A DNA stretch of 64,000 nucleotides, taken from assembly GCF_030445035.2 (NCBI RefSeq), contig NC_080694.1:75531147-75595146 (forward strand), written 5' to 3'. The notes under the pieces were generated by a model. That model saw nothing but the letters and a program-made list of their open reading frames with translations, had not been told where the DNA came from and searched no databases. The stretch comes from Dasypus novemcinctus. Its lineage: Eukaryota > Chordata > Mammalia > Cingulata > Dasypodidae. Positions 10,215 through 21,387 of the stretch are shown here, in pieces; the first letter of the stretch is position 1, and each line of letters starts with the position of its first letter. The position numbers and the translations under genes were made by a program.

Positions 10215-11335
10215 GGCTGTGGCCCCAGGGGCTCCTGATGATGGGGGGGGCCCAGGGGCTCCTGGTGATGGGGGGTGGGCCCAGGGGCTCCTGATGTTGG
10301 GGGGGGCCCGCCCAGGGGCTCCTGATGATGGGGAGGTGGCCCCAGGGGCTCCTGATGATGGGGGGAGCCCAGGGGCTCCTGATGATGGGGGGGGGTGGGC
10401 CCAGGGGCTCCTGATGATGGGGGGGTGGGCCCAGGGGCTCCTGATGATGGGGGGGGGGGTGGGCCCAGGGACTCCTGATGATGGGGGGGGGCCAGGGGCT
10501 CCTGATGATGGGGGGGGCCAGGGGCTCCTGATGATTGGCGGGGTGGGCCCAGGGGCTCCTGATGATTGGGGGGATGGCCCCAGGGGCTCCTGATGATGGG
10601 GGGGCCGCCCAGGGGCTCCTGATGATTGGGGGGGGCCCAGGGGCTCCTGATGTTGGGGGGGGGGCCAGGGGCTCCTGATGATGGGGAGGGCCCAGGGGCT
10701 CCTGATGATGGGGGGGGTGGGCCCAGGGGCTCCTGATGATGGGGGGGTGGGCCCAGGGACTCCTGATGATGGGGGGGGGGCCAGGGGCTCCTGATGATGG
10801 GGGTGGGCCAGGGGCTCCTGATGATGGGGGGGGCCCGCCCAGGGGCTCCTGATGATTGGGGGGGCCCAGGGGCTCCTGATGTTGGGGGGGGCCAGGGGCT
10901 CCTGATGATTGGGGGGGCCCAGGGGCTCCTGATGTTGGGGGGGGCCAGGGGCTCCTGATGATGGGGAGGGCCCAGGGCTCCTGATGATGGGGGGGCCCAG
11001 GGGTTCTTTATGATTGGGTAGGGGTGGGCCAGGGGCTCTGATGATGGGGGGGGGCCCAGGGGTTCTTTATGATTGGGTAGGGGTGGGCCAGGGGCTCCTG
11101 ATGATGGGGGGTGGTGGGCCCAGGGGCTCCGATGATTGGGGGGGCCCAGGGGCTCCTGATGATTTAGGGGGATGATGGGCCCAGGGGCTCCTGATGATGG
11201 GGGGGGCCAGGGGCTCCTGATGATGGGGGGGCCCAGGGGCTCCTGATGATGGGGGGGGGGCCAGGGGCTCCTGATGATGGGGGGTGGTGGGCCCAGGGGC
11301 TCCGATGATTGGGGGGGGGGGCCAGGGGTCTTTCC
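10215..11335 (+). repeat. G-rich minisatellite, about 26-34-bp unit
   Basis: About 36 to 40 units built from cccaggggctcctgatgat followed by a G run of 4 to 10. Length varies mainly in the G run and in an optional gtggg. The G-rich + strand has G-quadruplex potential; the other strand encodes an uninterrupted Pro/Ser/Gly-rich frame of 493 codons that is an artefact of the unit. Confidence 0.93.
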
Positions 11336-11749
11336 GCATCTCAGGGATGAGTGGGGGCCAGGCAGGGACCAGGATGGCTGAGGCCACATGGGACGCCAGG
11401 CAACAGAGACACGGGAGGGTGGAGCCGGCTGAGGCCAGATGCCACCCCGGGGGTACCTGGGGAGGAGGGGCTGCTCGGGGAGATTGCACAGGGGACCCCT
11501 GGAGTGGGGCCCCAGGACACAGACACGTTCCTTCATGTGGCGCAGGTCGGCAGCGGGTGGCGGCAGGAGGACATGGACCAGACGTGGCTCCTCTCCACGA
11601 AGGCCCACAGAGCTCGCGAGGCGCCCTCCAGCAGCGGGCGGTGGCGCCCGCTTCACTCCAGACAAACTAACCTCGGAAACGTGGTTGAGAAATGCACCGT
11701 TTCACCACCTTGTCTGGCTCTAGCAACACCATTTCTTTAACGTAGGACA

Positions 11750-11941
11750 GGGGCTCTTCGCCTTTTTGATCCATGGACCCCTTTGCCAGTCAGGTGAAAA
11801 CCACGGGCCCCTTACTAAGTCCACGCTACACAGAGCATTGTTTAATAAATAGATCACACCCGCACCAACTCGTCCCCACAAGAACAGAGGTTTTCGAATT
11901 TCATTTCAAGCTCATGGACCCCTGGTTAAGAACCCTTGATC
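11750..11941. mobile_element. Non-autonomous hAT-like DNA transposon (MER-type)
   Basis: Terminal inverted repeats are visible: caggggctcttcgcc at the left and ggttaagaacccttg at the right. Each has ccatggacccc-type sequence inside, as in old mammalian hAT-Charlie elements. Flanking 8-mers match at 5 of 8 positions. About 190 bp, non-coding. Confidence 0.7.
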
Positions 11942-11945
11942 TAGA

Positions 11946-12694
11946 AAATGGAAGACAGCAGTCCCCTAAGCCACTGTGAGAACCAGCTGAAGGAACACTG
12001 AGGCAGGAGGAGACGTCTGGGGCTCTGGCTATGGCTGGTCAGTTCTGAAGAGCCTGGAGAAGCCAGGAGGTCCCAGGGCTGCAAGGATCCTGCGGCTGGT
12101 GAGCTGGGAAGGCTCGGCCTGGCTCTCGAGGAGGAAAGGTGAGGATCAGCGTCTCAGCACAAAATAAAATAAATTCAGAGGACTTAAGCCACGTCCATTG
12201 GATCTTGTGGCAGTGATCAGAACCGTGGAGAGGTCATCCCACTGGTTCTGCGGGATCCAGTCACCGCCTTGTTCGTGGTAAAGCAAACATCAACGTGGCA
12301 AACCTTTCTAATGACAAGTCAAGGCTAATGAATTCCACATACCCACAGGCACACACCTACACAACTGAGGAAGTTCTGGGGTTAAAACCAGAAGCAGGAG
12401 GATATCCAAAAGGCATAGAGGCTAAACTCATGCACCTCTGTTGTGTTTGCCAAAATCTGGATAATCTAGTAACATCAAAGGACCAAAGGCCAGAGCAGAG
12501 AATTATACACAAGAAACTGTCAAAAGAATACACATCAAAAGGTACTGGAATTTCTCTTGCTTCCGTGGATAAATTTGTCTTTCCAGCCAACTCAACCTTT
12601 ATGAAATCACCCAACTGGAGACATCACATCATGGCACTGACCAAGACGTGACACGACACAGGTGGACAATTATAACATCCTAAAATGGGAGAGA
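11946..12694. other. Unassigned region with one short open frame
   Basis: A 118-codon + frame (12295-12651) has ordinary protein-like composition (balanced charges, two adjacent Cys and a CxxC-like run near residue 50) but no domain that I recognise. There is no CpG island or clear splice site beside it. It may be a fragment of an old repeat or chance. Confidence 0.3.
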
Positions 12695-13102
12695 GGGAAG
12701 TGGATTTGGCTCAAAGGATAGAGCATCCGTCTACCACATGGGAGGTCCAGGGTTCAAACCCAGGGCCTCCTGACCCGTGTGGAGCTGGCCCACATGCAAT
12801 GCTGATGCGCGCAAGGAGTGCCCTGCCACACAGGGGTGTCCCCTGTGTAGGGGAGCCCCATGCACAAGGAGTGCACCCCGTAAGGAGAGCCGCCCAGCAT
12901 GAAAGAAGTGCAGCCTGCCCAGGAGTGCTGCTGTACACCCGGAGAGCTGACGCAGCAAGATGATGCAACAAAAAGAAACCCAGATTCCTGGTGCCAGTGA
13001 CAAGAATGGAAGCGGACACAGAAGAACACACAGCAAATGGACACAATAGACAACTGAGGGGAGGGGCAAGAGATAAATAAAAAATAAATCTTTTTTTAAA
13101 AA
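12695..13102 (+). mobile_element. tRNA-derived SINE, + orientation
   Basis: Head with A box tggctcaaagg-like and B box ggttcaaaccc; body and aaataaatc tail as in the other copies. Flanked by near-identical target sites (aaaatgggagaga at 12682-12694; aaagcgggagaga from about 13100). Confidence 0.92.
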
Positions 13103-13548
13103 GCGGGAGAGAGAAGGGAGAGGTTGCCCTGTCTCCAGAAGGCCGTCCCAAGAGGCGTAAGGGATCCACCCTCAGGAGTTTAGCAAGCAGCTCATGAAAA
13201 AGGAAGCTCAGAGCAGCCTCTCACTACTGTGGACTCACGGGCTCCAAGCTTCAGGTTACCGCAGGAATTGAAAAACGGATGTAATAAAGCCGGGGACGCT
13301 GGAGGAATCTGTGTTCCAGAAGAGAAGTGTGAGGAGCATACCAGGAAGCAAACATGAAAAATCGATCACAGTTTACTTATTCTTTGCAACCCAGGAAGCG
13401 TAAAGGAAATAGGCTCATCCCTTCCTCCCTAACTCCGGCCCAGTTCTCATTTTCCCACATTCAAATCCTTCCACATTTGCGTTCATCTGGAACTGACTTG
13501 GAGCACAGAGTGAGAAATAACTCTTACCGCTGTTTTCCAAATGGTTAG
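13103..13548. other. No feature recognised
   Basis: Single-copy or unrecognised old repeat sequence. Short open frames only. Confidence 0.35.
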
Positions 13549-13822
13549 CAGACTATCAGGTGAACGGCTCTGTCTCTCTCCCTGGGGCTCCAGCTTCAGC
13601 ATCAAACCCCAACATCAAAACTCCCACATTAAAAGCCCCCAACTCTGTCCTTTGCCGTGGCTTTTAACGCCCTACTGGACGAGAGGTTTACCTGCTTACT
13701 TGATCAAGCAAATCTCTGAATCCAATATACTAATGTGCCCAGAGGAAAAGATCAGTTTACAAACATAAGCCAGTATTTCTTTTTGGAATTCACCAATAAT
13801 ATCAAACTGCCACACAGGTCAT
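13549..13822 (-). mobile_element. MaLR-type LTR fragment, minus orientation
   Basis: Same family as the LTRs at 5180, 7094 and 15500: shares gatcaggtgaacggctctg-like, aactctgtcctttgcc and caaactgccaca motifs. The left part (LTR 3' portion) is missing. Confidence 0.7.
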
Positions 13823-13824
13823 CT

Positions 13825-14085
13825 CTGATAAATGGAAATCTATTGCTTTCATGTATTATTTTGCAATTGTCCACATTTCTAAATATACTTAATAGTTTCG
13901 TTGATATTCCTATTTTTTCTAGGAAGACGTTCAAATCTGCAAGTAATGACGCTTTGAGCTCTTCCTTTCCAATATATACTTGGGCTCTTCAGTTTTAAAT
14001 GATCTTCTTGCATTGGATATGACTGTCTAGAAAATATAAATAATAGCTAATGATAGTGGGAAATTTCCCTTGTTATACTTTCCTG
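13825..14085 (-). mobile_element. L1 ORF2 fragment, minus orientation
   Basis: AT-rich sequence complementary to an L1 ORF2 reverse-transcriptase segment. The plus strand has cttgcattggatatgac and gctaatgatagtgggaa, which match the widespread L1 antisense text. Broken by stops. Confidence 0.5.
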
Positions 14086-14515
14086 GTTGCTAAAACAAAT
14101 ATCACACAATGGGTTGACTTAAACCACAGGAATTTATTGGCTCGTGAGTTTGAGGCTGGGAGAAGTCCAAAATCGAGGCGTCACCAAGGGGATGCTTTCT
14201 CCCAGCAGACTGGCGCTCTGGGGCTGGCTGCCAGCGCTCCTTGGCCCTGGGCTTTCCTGTTACACGGCAGAGCACACGGCGGGTCCTCCCCTCCCCTGCC
14301 CTCCCCTCCTCTCCTCTTCTCTTTCCTGGGGACTTCCAGCTTCTGGCCACTCTGGGGCTTCTCTCCGTGGCCTCCGCTGTGAGGCTTCTAGTTATAGGAT
14401 TAAGACCTGTCCTGACGAAGGGAGCCATGCCTTACTTGACGTAACTTCATCTGAAGGTCCTGTTATACAGGAGTGGATTATGTTTTTATGTTACAGGAGT
14501 GGACATGTTTTTCTT
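14086..14515. mobile_element. Probable old LTR-like interspersed repeat
   Basis: The opening tttcctggttgctaaaacaa, then ccacaggaatttattgg and gagaagtccaaaatcgagg, follows the pattern of a common mammalian interspersed repeat with text like aacaaattaccacaaa...gaagtccaaaat. Class not resolved from the sequence alone. Confidence 0.4.
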
Positions 14516-14669
14516 GGGTGCACAAGTCAAGGAGTTGTAGGTTTACAGAAAATCCATGCAGAAAGCAGAGTCTCCATATATCCTCCCACCCCCAACAGCC
14601 TCCCTATTAAGATTTTGCTTTTAGTACCTTTGTTCCAGTTGATGAAACAATGTTGTTATAGTTACAATG

Positions 14670-15111
14670 TTTTTTAAAAAAGATTTATTTATTTATTTCC
14701 CCCCTTCTCCTCCTCCTGCCCTGCTGTTTTTGCTGTCTGTGTTGTCTTCTCTTCTCATTTTATCTCCTCTAGGATTCACTGGGATTTGATCCTGGGGACC
14801 TCTGATATGGAGAGAAGTTCCCTGTCAATTGCGCCACCTTAGTTCCTGGTCTCTGCTGCACTTCACCTTGTCTCTCCCTTTGTCTCTCTTTTGTTGCATC
14901 ATCATCTTGCTGCGTGACTCCTTGCGTGGGCACTGGCTCACCATGCGGGCACTTGTGCGGGCACTGGCTCACTACATGGGCACCCGTGCAGGCCCTGGCT
15001 CGCCACGCTGGCACACTTTCTCTTCCTTTTCACTAGGAGGCCCCAGGCATCAAACCCAGGTCCTCCCATATGGTAGGCGGAAGCTCTATCCCTTGAGCCA
15101 CATCTGCTTCT
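14670..15111 (-). mobile_element. SINE of the variant type, minus orientation, nested in L1
   Basis: Begins with agatttatttatttattt and ends with gccacatctgcttct, the complement of a SINE head. The middle has two to three copies of gcgggcactggctcac, the same motif that is expanded into the array at 33.9-36.4 kb. Target sites tatagttacaatg and aatagttatactg flank it. Confidence 0.85.
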
Positions 15112-15499
15112 CAATAGTTATACTGTGAACTATAGTCCATAGTTTACATTAGGTTCACTCTGTGTTGTGTAGTTCTCTGGTTTTACAATTTTTTAAAAAT
15201 AATTACTTTCAAATATTCATTAGATTGGCAATACTGTGCTACCATCTCCACCTCCCATTAAAAATTTTCCATCACCCGAAACAGAAGCTCTGTGTACCAG
15301 TTAAGCAGTAACTCTCCATTCTGCCCCCTAAACCCCCAACTGCTGACAACCTGTATTCTAGTTTTGACTCCATGAAACTGCATAGTCTAAGTTTTCATAT
15401 AAGTGAGATCACGCAATAGCTTTCCTTTTGTGTCTGGCTTATTTCACTCAACATGTCTTTGGGTTTCCTTCACGTTGCAGCATACACGCACACATACTC

Positions 15500-16112
15500 T
15501 GTATTAGTCAGCCAAAGAGGTGCTGATGCAAAATACCAGAAATCAGTTGGTTTTTATAAAAGGTACTTATTTGGGGTAGGAGCTTACAATTACCAGGCCA
15601 TAAAGCAGAAGTAACATAAAGTTACTTGGAGCGAGATGGCTGCCGACGTCCAGCCTTCCTCTTCCTCTTCGGGCTCTGTGGTCCCAGCTTCTTCCAACAT
15701 CAGCCGAGGGCCATCAGGCTGCCTGGGCATCGTCTCTCTCCCTGGGCCGTGACCCTCTCCATGCTCAGGCTTGCTTCTCTCCACAAGGTCAGCCGTAGAC
15801 GATCAGGTGAACGGCTCGTCTCTCCTCCCCGGCCCTCCTGTGTTCTTCTCCTGGGCGTTTTCTTCCCGGGGCTCCAGCATTAAAACTCTAATTCCTGTGC
15901 CTGGTTGTTTTCTGTGTGAGTCCCTGCCCACCAAGGGGGGTGGGATGCAACTTCCTACTGATGAAGCCGAATCAAAGCCTTAATCATTATTTAATCAAGT
16001 AAAAGTGAAATCTCTGAATATATTATAATCTAATATGCCTGGGGGGCAGACCAGTTTACAAACATAGTCTAATATCTATTTTGGAATTCATAAACAATAC
16101 TGAACTGCTATG
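15500..16112 (-). mobile_element. Solo MaLR-type LTR, minus orientation, nested in L1
   Basis: Plus-strand ends are tgtattagtcagcc at the left and gaactgctatg at the right. A near-perfect 5-bp target duplication flanks it (tactc at 15495-15499, taccc at 16113-16117). L1 sequence continues on both sides. Confidence 0.85.
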
Positions 16113-16998
16113 TACCCCATGGTGTGCATATACTTTGTGTATCCACTCATCAGTTGATGGACATTAGAGTGCCTTCCACCTTTTGGCAATTGGGCATAAT
16201 GCTTTTATGAACATCAGCATACAATGTCTGCTCGAGTCCCTGCCCTCAGTTCCTTTGGGTATATACCCTGAAGTGGGATTGCCGGGTCATCCAGTAATTC
16301 TCTACTCAGCTTTCTGAGGAGCTGCCAAACTGCCTTCCACAGTGGCTGCACCATTTTATATTCCCACCGAAAACTATTTTTCTGTATCCTCTTTAACACT
16401 TGTAATTTTCTGTTTTTTTATTTTTTATTTTTATTATTTTTTATTGAGGCCTTTCTGGTGGGTATGAATGGTATCTCATTGTGGTTTTGATTTACATTTC
16501 CCTGATGGCTAACGATGTTGAGCATCTTTTCATACACTTTTTGGCCATTTGTATTTTTTCTGTGGAGAAAGGTCTGTTCAAGTCTTTTGCCCATTTTTAA
16601 AAATTGAGTTGTTTTTTTGTTGAGTTGTAGTTCTTTATATATTCTAGATATAGACCCCTATCAGATATACAGTTTCCAGTATTTTCTCCCATTCCATAGG
16701 TTGTCTTTTTACTTTCTTGATAAAGTCCTTTGATGCACAAATTTGCCTTTTTCTTAATATTATAGGAATACATCAGTAAGTATTATGTTGGTTTGAAAAA
16801 GATATTCATTAGGAAAAGGAAATATCTTTCTATTCATTAGCATGATGAGTTGTTTTCTTAATAATTACAAGATTGGTTGTTCACTTTCATCAATAATCAA
16901 GAGGAATATATGGTTTGTCTACTTTGGTCTACAGATGTGGTAAATTTGAATATATTTTAAAATATTGAGCTAGTATTCCATTCCTGCTTGGTCCTGGT

Positions 16999-17112
16999 GT
17001 ATTGTTCTTTTATTTATTTATTCACTTATTTATTTTTCAGAGGTACAGGGATTGAACCTGGGACCTCATACGTGGGAAGCAGGTGCTCAACTGCTGAGCT
17101 ATAACTACTCTC
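16999..17112 (-). mobile_element. Short tRNA-derived SINE, minus orientation
   Basis: T-rich tail complement (ttatttatttattcac) followed by ggtacagggattgaacctgg and gtgggaagcaggtgctcaac. This is the compact head-only SINE type also seen at 38.3 kb. Confidence 0.75.
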
Positions 17113-18065
17113 CTAATATTCATTTCATACTGGATTTTTGCCTTCTGGTTTGAGACTCTGGAAATCTTAAAACTTCTTTCAGAAACTCTTCCTACACCCA
17201 GTGTCCTCCCAGAAAACCTCCTGCCATTGGCCCCTCCAAAGGAAAATAGTTTTTTGTTGTTTTTTGTCCAAGTTCAAGTAGGTCAGGTTTCTTATACACA
17301 TAAATAAATTTCAGAGAAATCATTATGCAATAAGCAGCAATGACAGCAACAACTGTTGCTTATCAGTGCCTACTCTGCAGTAGGGATTGGACTAAGATAA
17401 TAAAGAATTATTTAACCCTTCAAATTACTCTTAGTTTCTCATCGAATGTGAACTGTAGTGATGAGTTAACTAAGTTAATAAACAATGTCCCTATATAAAG
17501 ACAATGGTGAATACTGACAGCTGCTTTAGCAAACTCTGCTTATGACAAGAATTTTCCAACAGACTCAAAAGTAGTGAGAAGGGCATTACCAGCCTGTGCG
17601 GATCCCTCACAAAGCTGCAACAACTGTCAAGGTTTGGCCATATTCATTTCATCTGCCCATACGACTTTCTCTTCTCCCTGGGGGTCTTTTAAAACTAATT
17701 CCAGACATCCTATCACTTCATGCACAAGCAGTTGAGCATTAAGCCGATTCTCATGCAGCCCCTGAACTCTACGAAGTTTAGAGCAACGCAGTCCACATCC
17801 AGAGCACTGCAAACGACTCGAGCTGTGCAACCCGAGAGCTGGAAGGCTGCACGTTCACCAGACAGTCCACTGGGGACTTTGTTTCCCTCAACTGGGTTTG
17901 ACATAAGAATTGTTGGGGGGAGGGTTGTGATTCTTGATTTTGGCAAATACTTAGAGTACAAATATTTCTTGTGGCTGATTGAGAGATCCACTGACTAGAG
18001 AATAGATTAGGTATCTTCGTAGAAAGGCAGTCAGAAGACCCTTCCTGAATTCTTGAACTAGAGTT
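17113..18065. other. No gene recognised
   Basis: Mixed AT-rich sequence, likely to include old unrecognised repeats. Short open frames on both strands lack domains. Confidence 0.35.
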
Positions 18066-18079
18066 TTACCTAGGACTTT

Positions 18080-18581
18080 TTTTTTTCTCTCTTTATTTAT
18101 TTTTTTAATGTTACAATAAAAAAATATAAGAGGTCTCCATATACTCCCCACCCCCCTCACCCCACTCCTCCCACATCAACAACCTCTTTCATCATCATGG
18201 AACATTCATTACATTTGGTGAATACATTTTGGAGCACTGCTGCACCACATGGATAATGGTTTACATTGTAGCTTGCACTCTTCCCCAGTTCACCCAGTGG
18301 ACCAAGGCAGGACATCAAAGTCCAGCATCTGTCCCTGCAGCACCACCCAGGACAACTCCAAGTCCTGAAAATGCCCCACATCATATCCCTTCTTCCCTCT
18401 CCCTACCCTCAGCAGCTGCTGTGGCCACTTTCGCCACATCAATGCTACAATTTCTTCCATTACTAATCACAATAGTTCCATAGTAGAACAGCAGTAAGTC
18501 CACCCTAATCCATACTCTATTCCTTCATCCTATGGACCCTGGGATAGTTATGTCCACTTCCCCTCTATATCAAGGGGGGGC
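18080..18581 (-). mobile_element. 5'-truncated L1 3' end, minus orientation, with clear TSD
   Basis: Starts with a T run (poly-A complement) and holds about 500 bp of non-coding 3'-UTR-like sequence. A perfect 14-bp target duplication, ttacctaggacttt, flanks it at 18066-18079 and 18582-18595. The far end has a G run. The intact duplication indicates a relatively young insertion. Confidence 0.8.
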
Positions 18582-18595
18582 TTACCTAGGACTTT

Positions 18596-20266
18596 AGGAG
18601 CTGAGGACTCCAAGCCTAAATTCAGGAAGGACTGACCAACCCGTATACGACCAGTTGGCTCTAGCAGTGACCCAATGCAAGGTAGAACCCAATAGGCTGC
18701 CTCAGGGGCCGATCGCTCCAGGGACTAAGCCAGTGTGTTCATATGAGAAGGAACAGCTTCACTTATACCTTTCTTGCCCCTTCATCCTCGCGGCCCATCT
18801 CAAGTCCTTCACATCCTCCACTGGGAAACACTGGAGGTGCTCCAGAGTCAACAGGGTGACCGGTCTAAGCCTGAACCCACCTATCTTGGGCTCTTTCCCC
18901 ATGCCCGAGGGTCTTCTGGCTGCCTTAGAAATACAGGAGACCATTGCCTGAATCCTGCCCTTTCAGAGGACAGTGGAAGTGCCAATTTAGAGCTTTGAAC
19001 CAAGCTCTAGGGCCTTAGGGCTTGACTAGAGTGGAGAATCTTACCCGAGATAACTGCTGTTGGAAGAGTTGTGAGGGTGGGCCGCAGATGAGGCCAGGAG
19101 AGAGAGCCAAGAACCAAGCCAGGGAATGTGAGTTCCCAGGCCAGCCTGAGGTAGGAGAGGGGCCTCCGTCAGGAGCTACCAGGAGTGGGAGCAGTTGGGA
19201 ACAAAATGGAAGATGTGAGAGAGTTGCTTAGAACAGACTCAGAGGGTCTACGGCTCAAGCTGCTCTTCTCTGCAGGCCACGGGAGCATCACTGGTGGGGA
19301 TGTCGAGCTGGCTTGGAGCCGCAGGACAGCAAAACACCCCCCTCGGACTCCTGCTGCAGAGCTGTGGCCCCCCTCGAGCTGCTAGTGGAAGATTCTGATG
19401 TGTGCCGGGCACGTGGGGTGGGAAGTTGTGTCACAAAACTGTATTTTTGGGCGACACCTTTACCACTGGCCCAAGTATTTGGAAATGGCCACGATGCTTG
19501 ATCCTAACCCTAATGCTTCTTCCACTAAAAAGACTATCTGGCATTTCTGGGCCCATCTCAGCAGACCGAATTTTCTCAGGCACTAGGATCTGTTCTGGGC
19601 CCTGTTACCCTCTGCCAGGAAAAAGCCATCCTGACCGCGAGAATCGTTAGCAGGAGGGTTCAGAAGTGCACCCTGTGGTGCTGGGTCCTCAGCCTGACTG
19701 ACCACCATGGCCTCGATCTGAGCTCTCAGAAGCTCTTGCAAATGGCTCAGGCTCCCCTTTCTGTCGTCTCGTCCTCCACTGGTGCCGCTGATGCTGGGAG
19801 TCTGGTGACTCCTGCCCATTGCTCTTGACTCAATGGGCTACCTAAGAGGAGTCTAACCGTACTCGATGGGACGCCCCTTTGCATTCTAACCCTTGCTATA
19901 AGTTTAACAGTGTGGCTGAGGCTGTCCACGGTTCTAATCCCCGTGTGGATGGCACCGAGCATCCTGCCCCAGAGCCCACTGTGCTGAGGCTCGGGGTACT
20001 TCCAGTGCAGGAGCCACGAGCTCTGTACCAGCCTCCTCTCCTCCCTCATGACCCTGCCACCTCCCCAGCATCTTGAGGGAAAGTTCCAGTTGGCATATAA
20101 AGTGGCTCATTCTGTTCTGGGCCTAGCACAGTGCTGCTGGATGTCATTGCTGGTCCAAAGACTCTGGATTTTTGGTAAGTCATGGTGTAACCATTTCACT
20201 GAGTCAGCAAGAATTACGGGCTGCCGACCGCCCACCAAAATCCACCCCCTTCTCTTGGGGCACACA
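18596..20266. other. No gene recognised
   Basis: Mostly single-copy sequence of moderate GC. Several open frames of 60-100 codons without domains, start context or splice pattern that would support a gene. Confidence 0.4.
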
Positions 20267-20329
20267 GACTCCATTTCCCAGCATCCCTTGCAACGAGGTG
20301 TGGTCATGTGACCAGGTTCTTGCCAATGG
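20267..20329 (+). repeat. Copy of an old repeat with ZNF143-like and CCAAT motifs
   Basis: A 63-bp segment opens gactccatttcccagcatcc and ends cttgccaatgg. Its opening resembles the ZNF143/SBS consensus (ACTACAATTCCCAGCATGC). The same arrangement recurs at 20961-21019 inside the CpG island. I take it to be a fragment of a mammalian interspersed repeat. Confidence 0.55.
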
Positions 20330-20929
20330 TATGTGCCAAATGTCAGGCCTGGTCCATTAAAAATCTCTCAGATTTCTCTGCTTTCCTCTTTCTCACTTCT
20401 GGCTGGCTACGGTTTTCACACTACAGTGACATGAGTTGAAAATGACAGAGGCACTCCCACTTTGCTGCCCGAGAACCCAAACCATGAGGACTGTGGCGCA
20501 GAAGTGGATTTGTCCTTGTTAAGCCTTTGGTTAAGCTCTTCGGGTCTCTTTGCTACCACAACATGGCCCCTCTAACTCCTGGAGGGTAAATGTATTTTCC
20601 TCTCTCTTCCTTAAGCCAGCTCCGTGGAGGAAATGCAGGGCAGGCCCCATGGTCTTTCTGGTCATTTGTAGGTCATCAAAGGCCATTTGGTCATTCGAAT
20701 TCCTCTCATAGTTCAGTGACTAAACGGTCTCTGTTCATGCGATGGCAGAAACGTCAAACTTCGTTTAAATTTAAGGCTCCTTCCCTTCCTTTGATTTTGC
20801 CCTTTGGTGGGGAATGAAGCATGTGGTGACCTTTTCTCCTTTCCAACCCAGTACTTGGTGGCAGAAACTGCTACCGCCCGCCACATGCACTCTCCCCCCC
20901 TTCCTCGTTAATCCAACGGGACTACCAAA

Positions 20930-21380
20930 CTTTGCGGGGGCGGTAGCCGCCCTGAAGAAAGACTCCATTTCCCAGCAGCCATTGCGGGCACTGGCACGTG
21001 ACTGGCCCCTGGCCAATGGCGCCTGAGGGGAAGTGACGCAAGCGGAGGCGGGGCTGCGGCCCGCGCCCGGCGCGGAGGACGCCGGGTTCCCGCCCTCAGG
21101 CGCCTTGGGCAGCAAGGAGCCGCCATCCCGGCCCTTTACCCGCAGTGCAGCTGCGCGCCGCCGGCGCCGCCTGGCTGTCGCTCCCGCCCCGCGCTCGCTT
21201 GTTTCGGGCCCTCCGGCTTGGGGCAGGGAGAGGCTTTGGGCGGTTGGGCCTTCCTTTCCCTGCCGGGTTGAGGGTTTCAGTCTCCTCAGTGCCGGGCTTT
21301 CCAGCCCGCGGGCGAGTCCCGCCTCACGCTGCGCGGTGATGCCGCCCTCCGCGCCTCTAAGGGCCTGGAGGCTCCCTCCT
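20930..21380. promoter_or_regulatory. CpG island with CCAAT, E-box and ZNF143-like motifs
   Basis: Dense CpG with a compact set of promoter motifs. They are gactccatttcccagcagcc (ZNF143-like) at 20961, cacgtgac (E-box) at about 20996, ccaatgg (CCAAT box) at 21013, gtgacgcaag (CRE-like) at about 21033 and ggcggggc at about 21046. No TATA box. No coding exon is recognisable on either side, so a non-coding or unknown transcript is the only candidate. The 5-kb minisatellite begins about 10 bp to the right. Confidence 0.55.
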
Positions 21381-21387
21381 CAGGGTC

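Larger units (their letters stand above)
14516..16980 (-). mobile_element. L1 3' half, minus orientation, carrying nested SINE and LTR
   Basis: Plus-strand text is the complement of the L1 3' UTR and ORF2 C-terminus. Minus-strand reading at 16214-16399 gives an ORF2 tail with VQPLWKAVW and DPAIPLQGIYP. That matches the conserved L1 ORF2 C-terminal region. Interrupted by a SINE at 14670-15111 and a solo LTR at 15500-16112. Confidence 0.85.

Noticed and set aside
10184-11665. 493-codon Pro-rich minus-strand frame
   Set aside because: Translation of the C-rich strand of the G-rich minisatellite.
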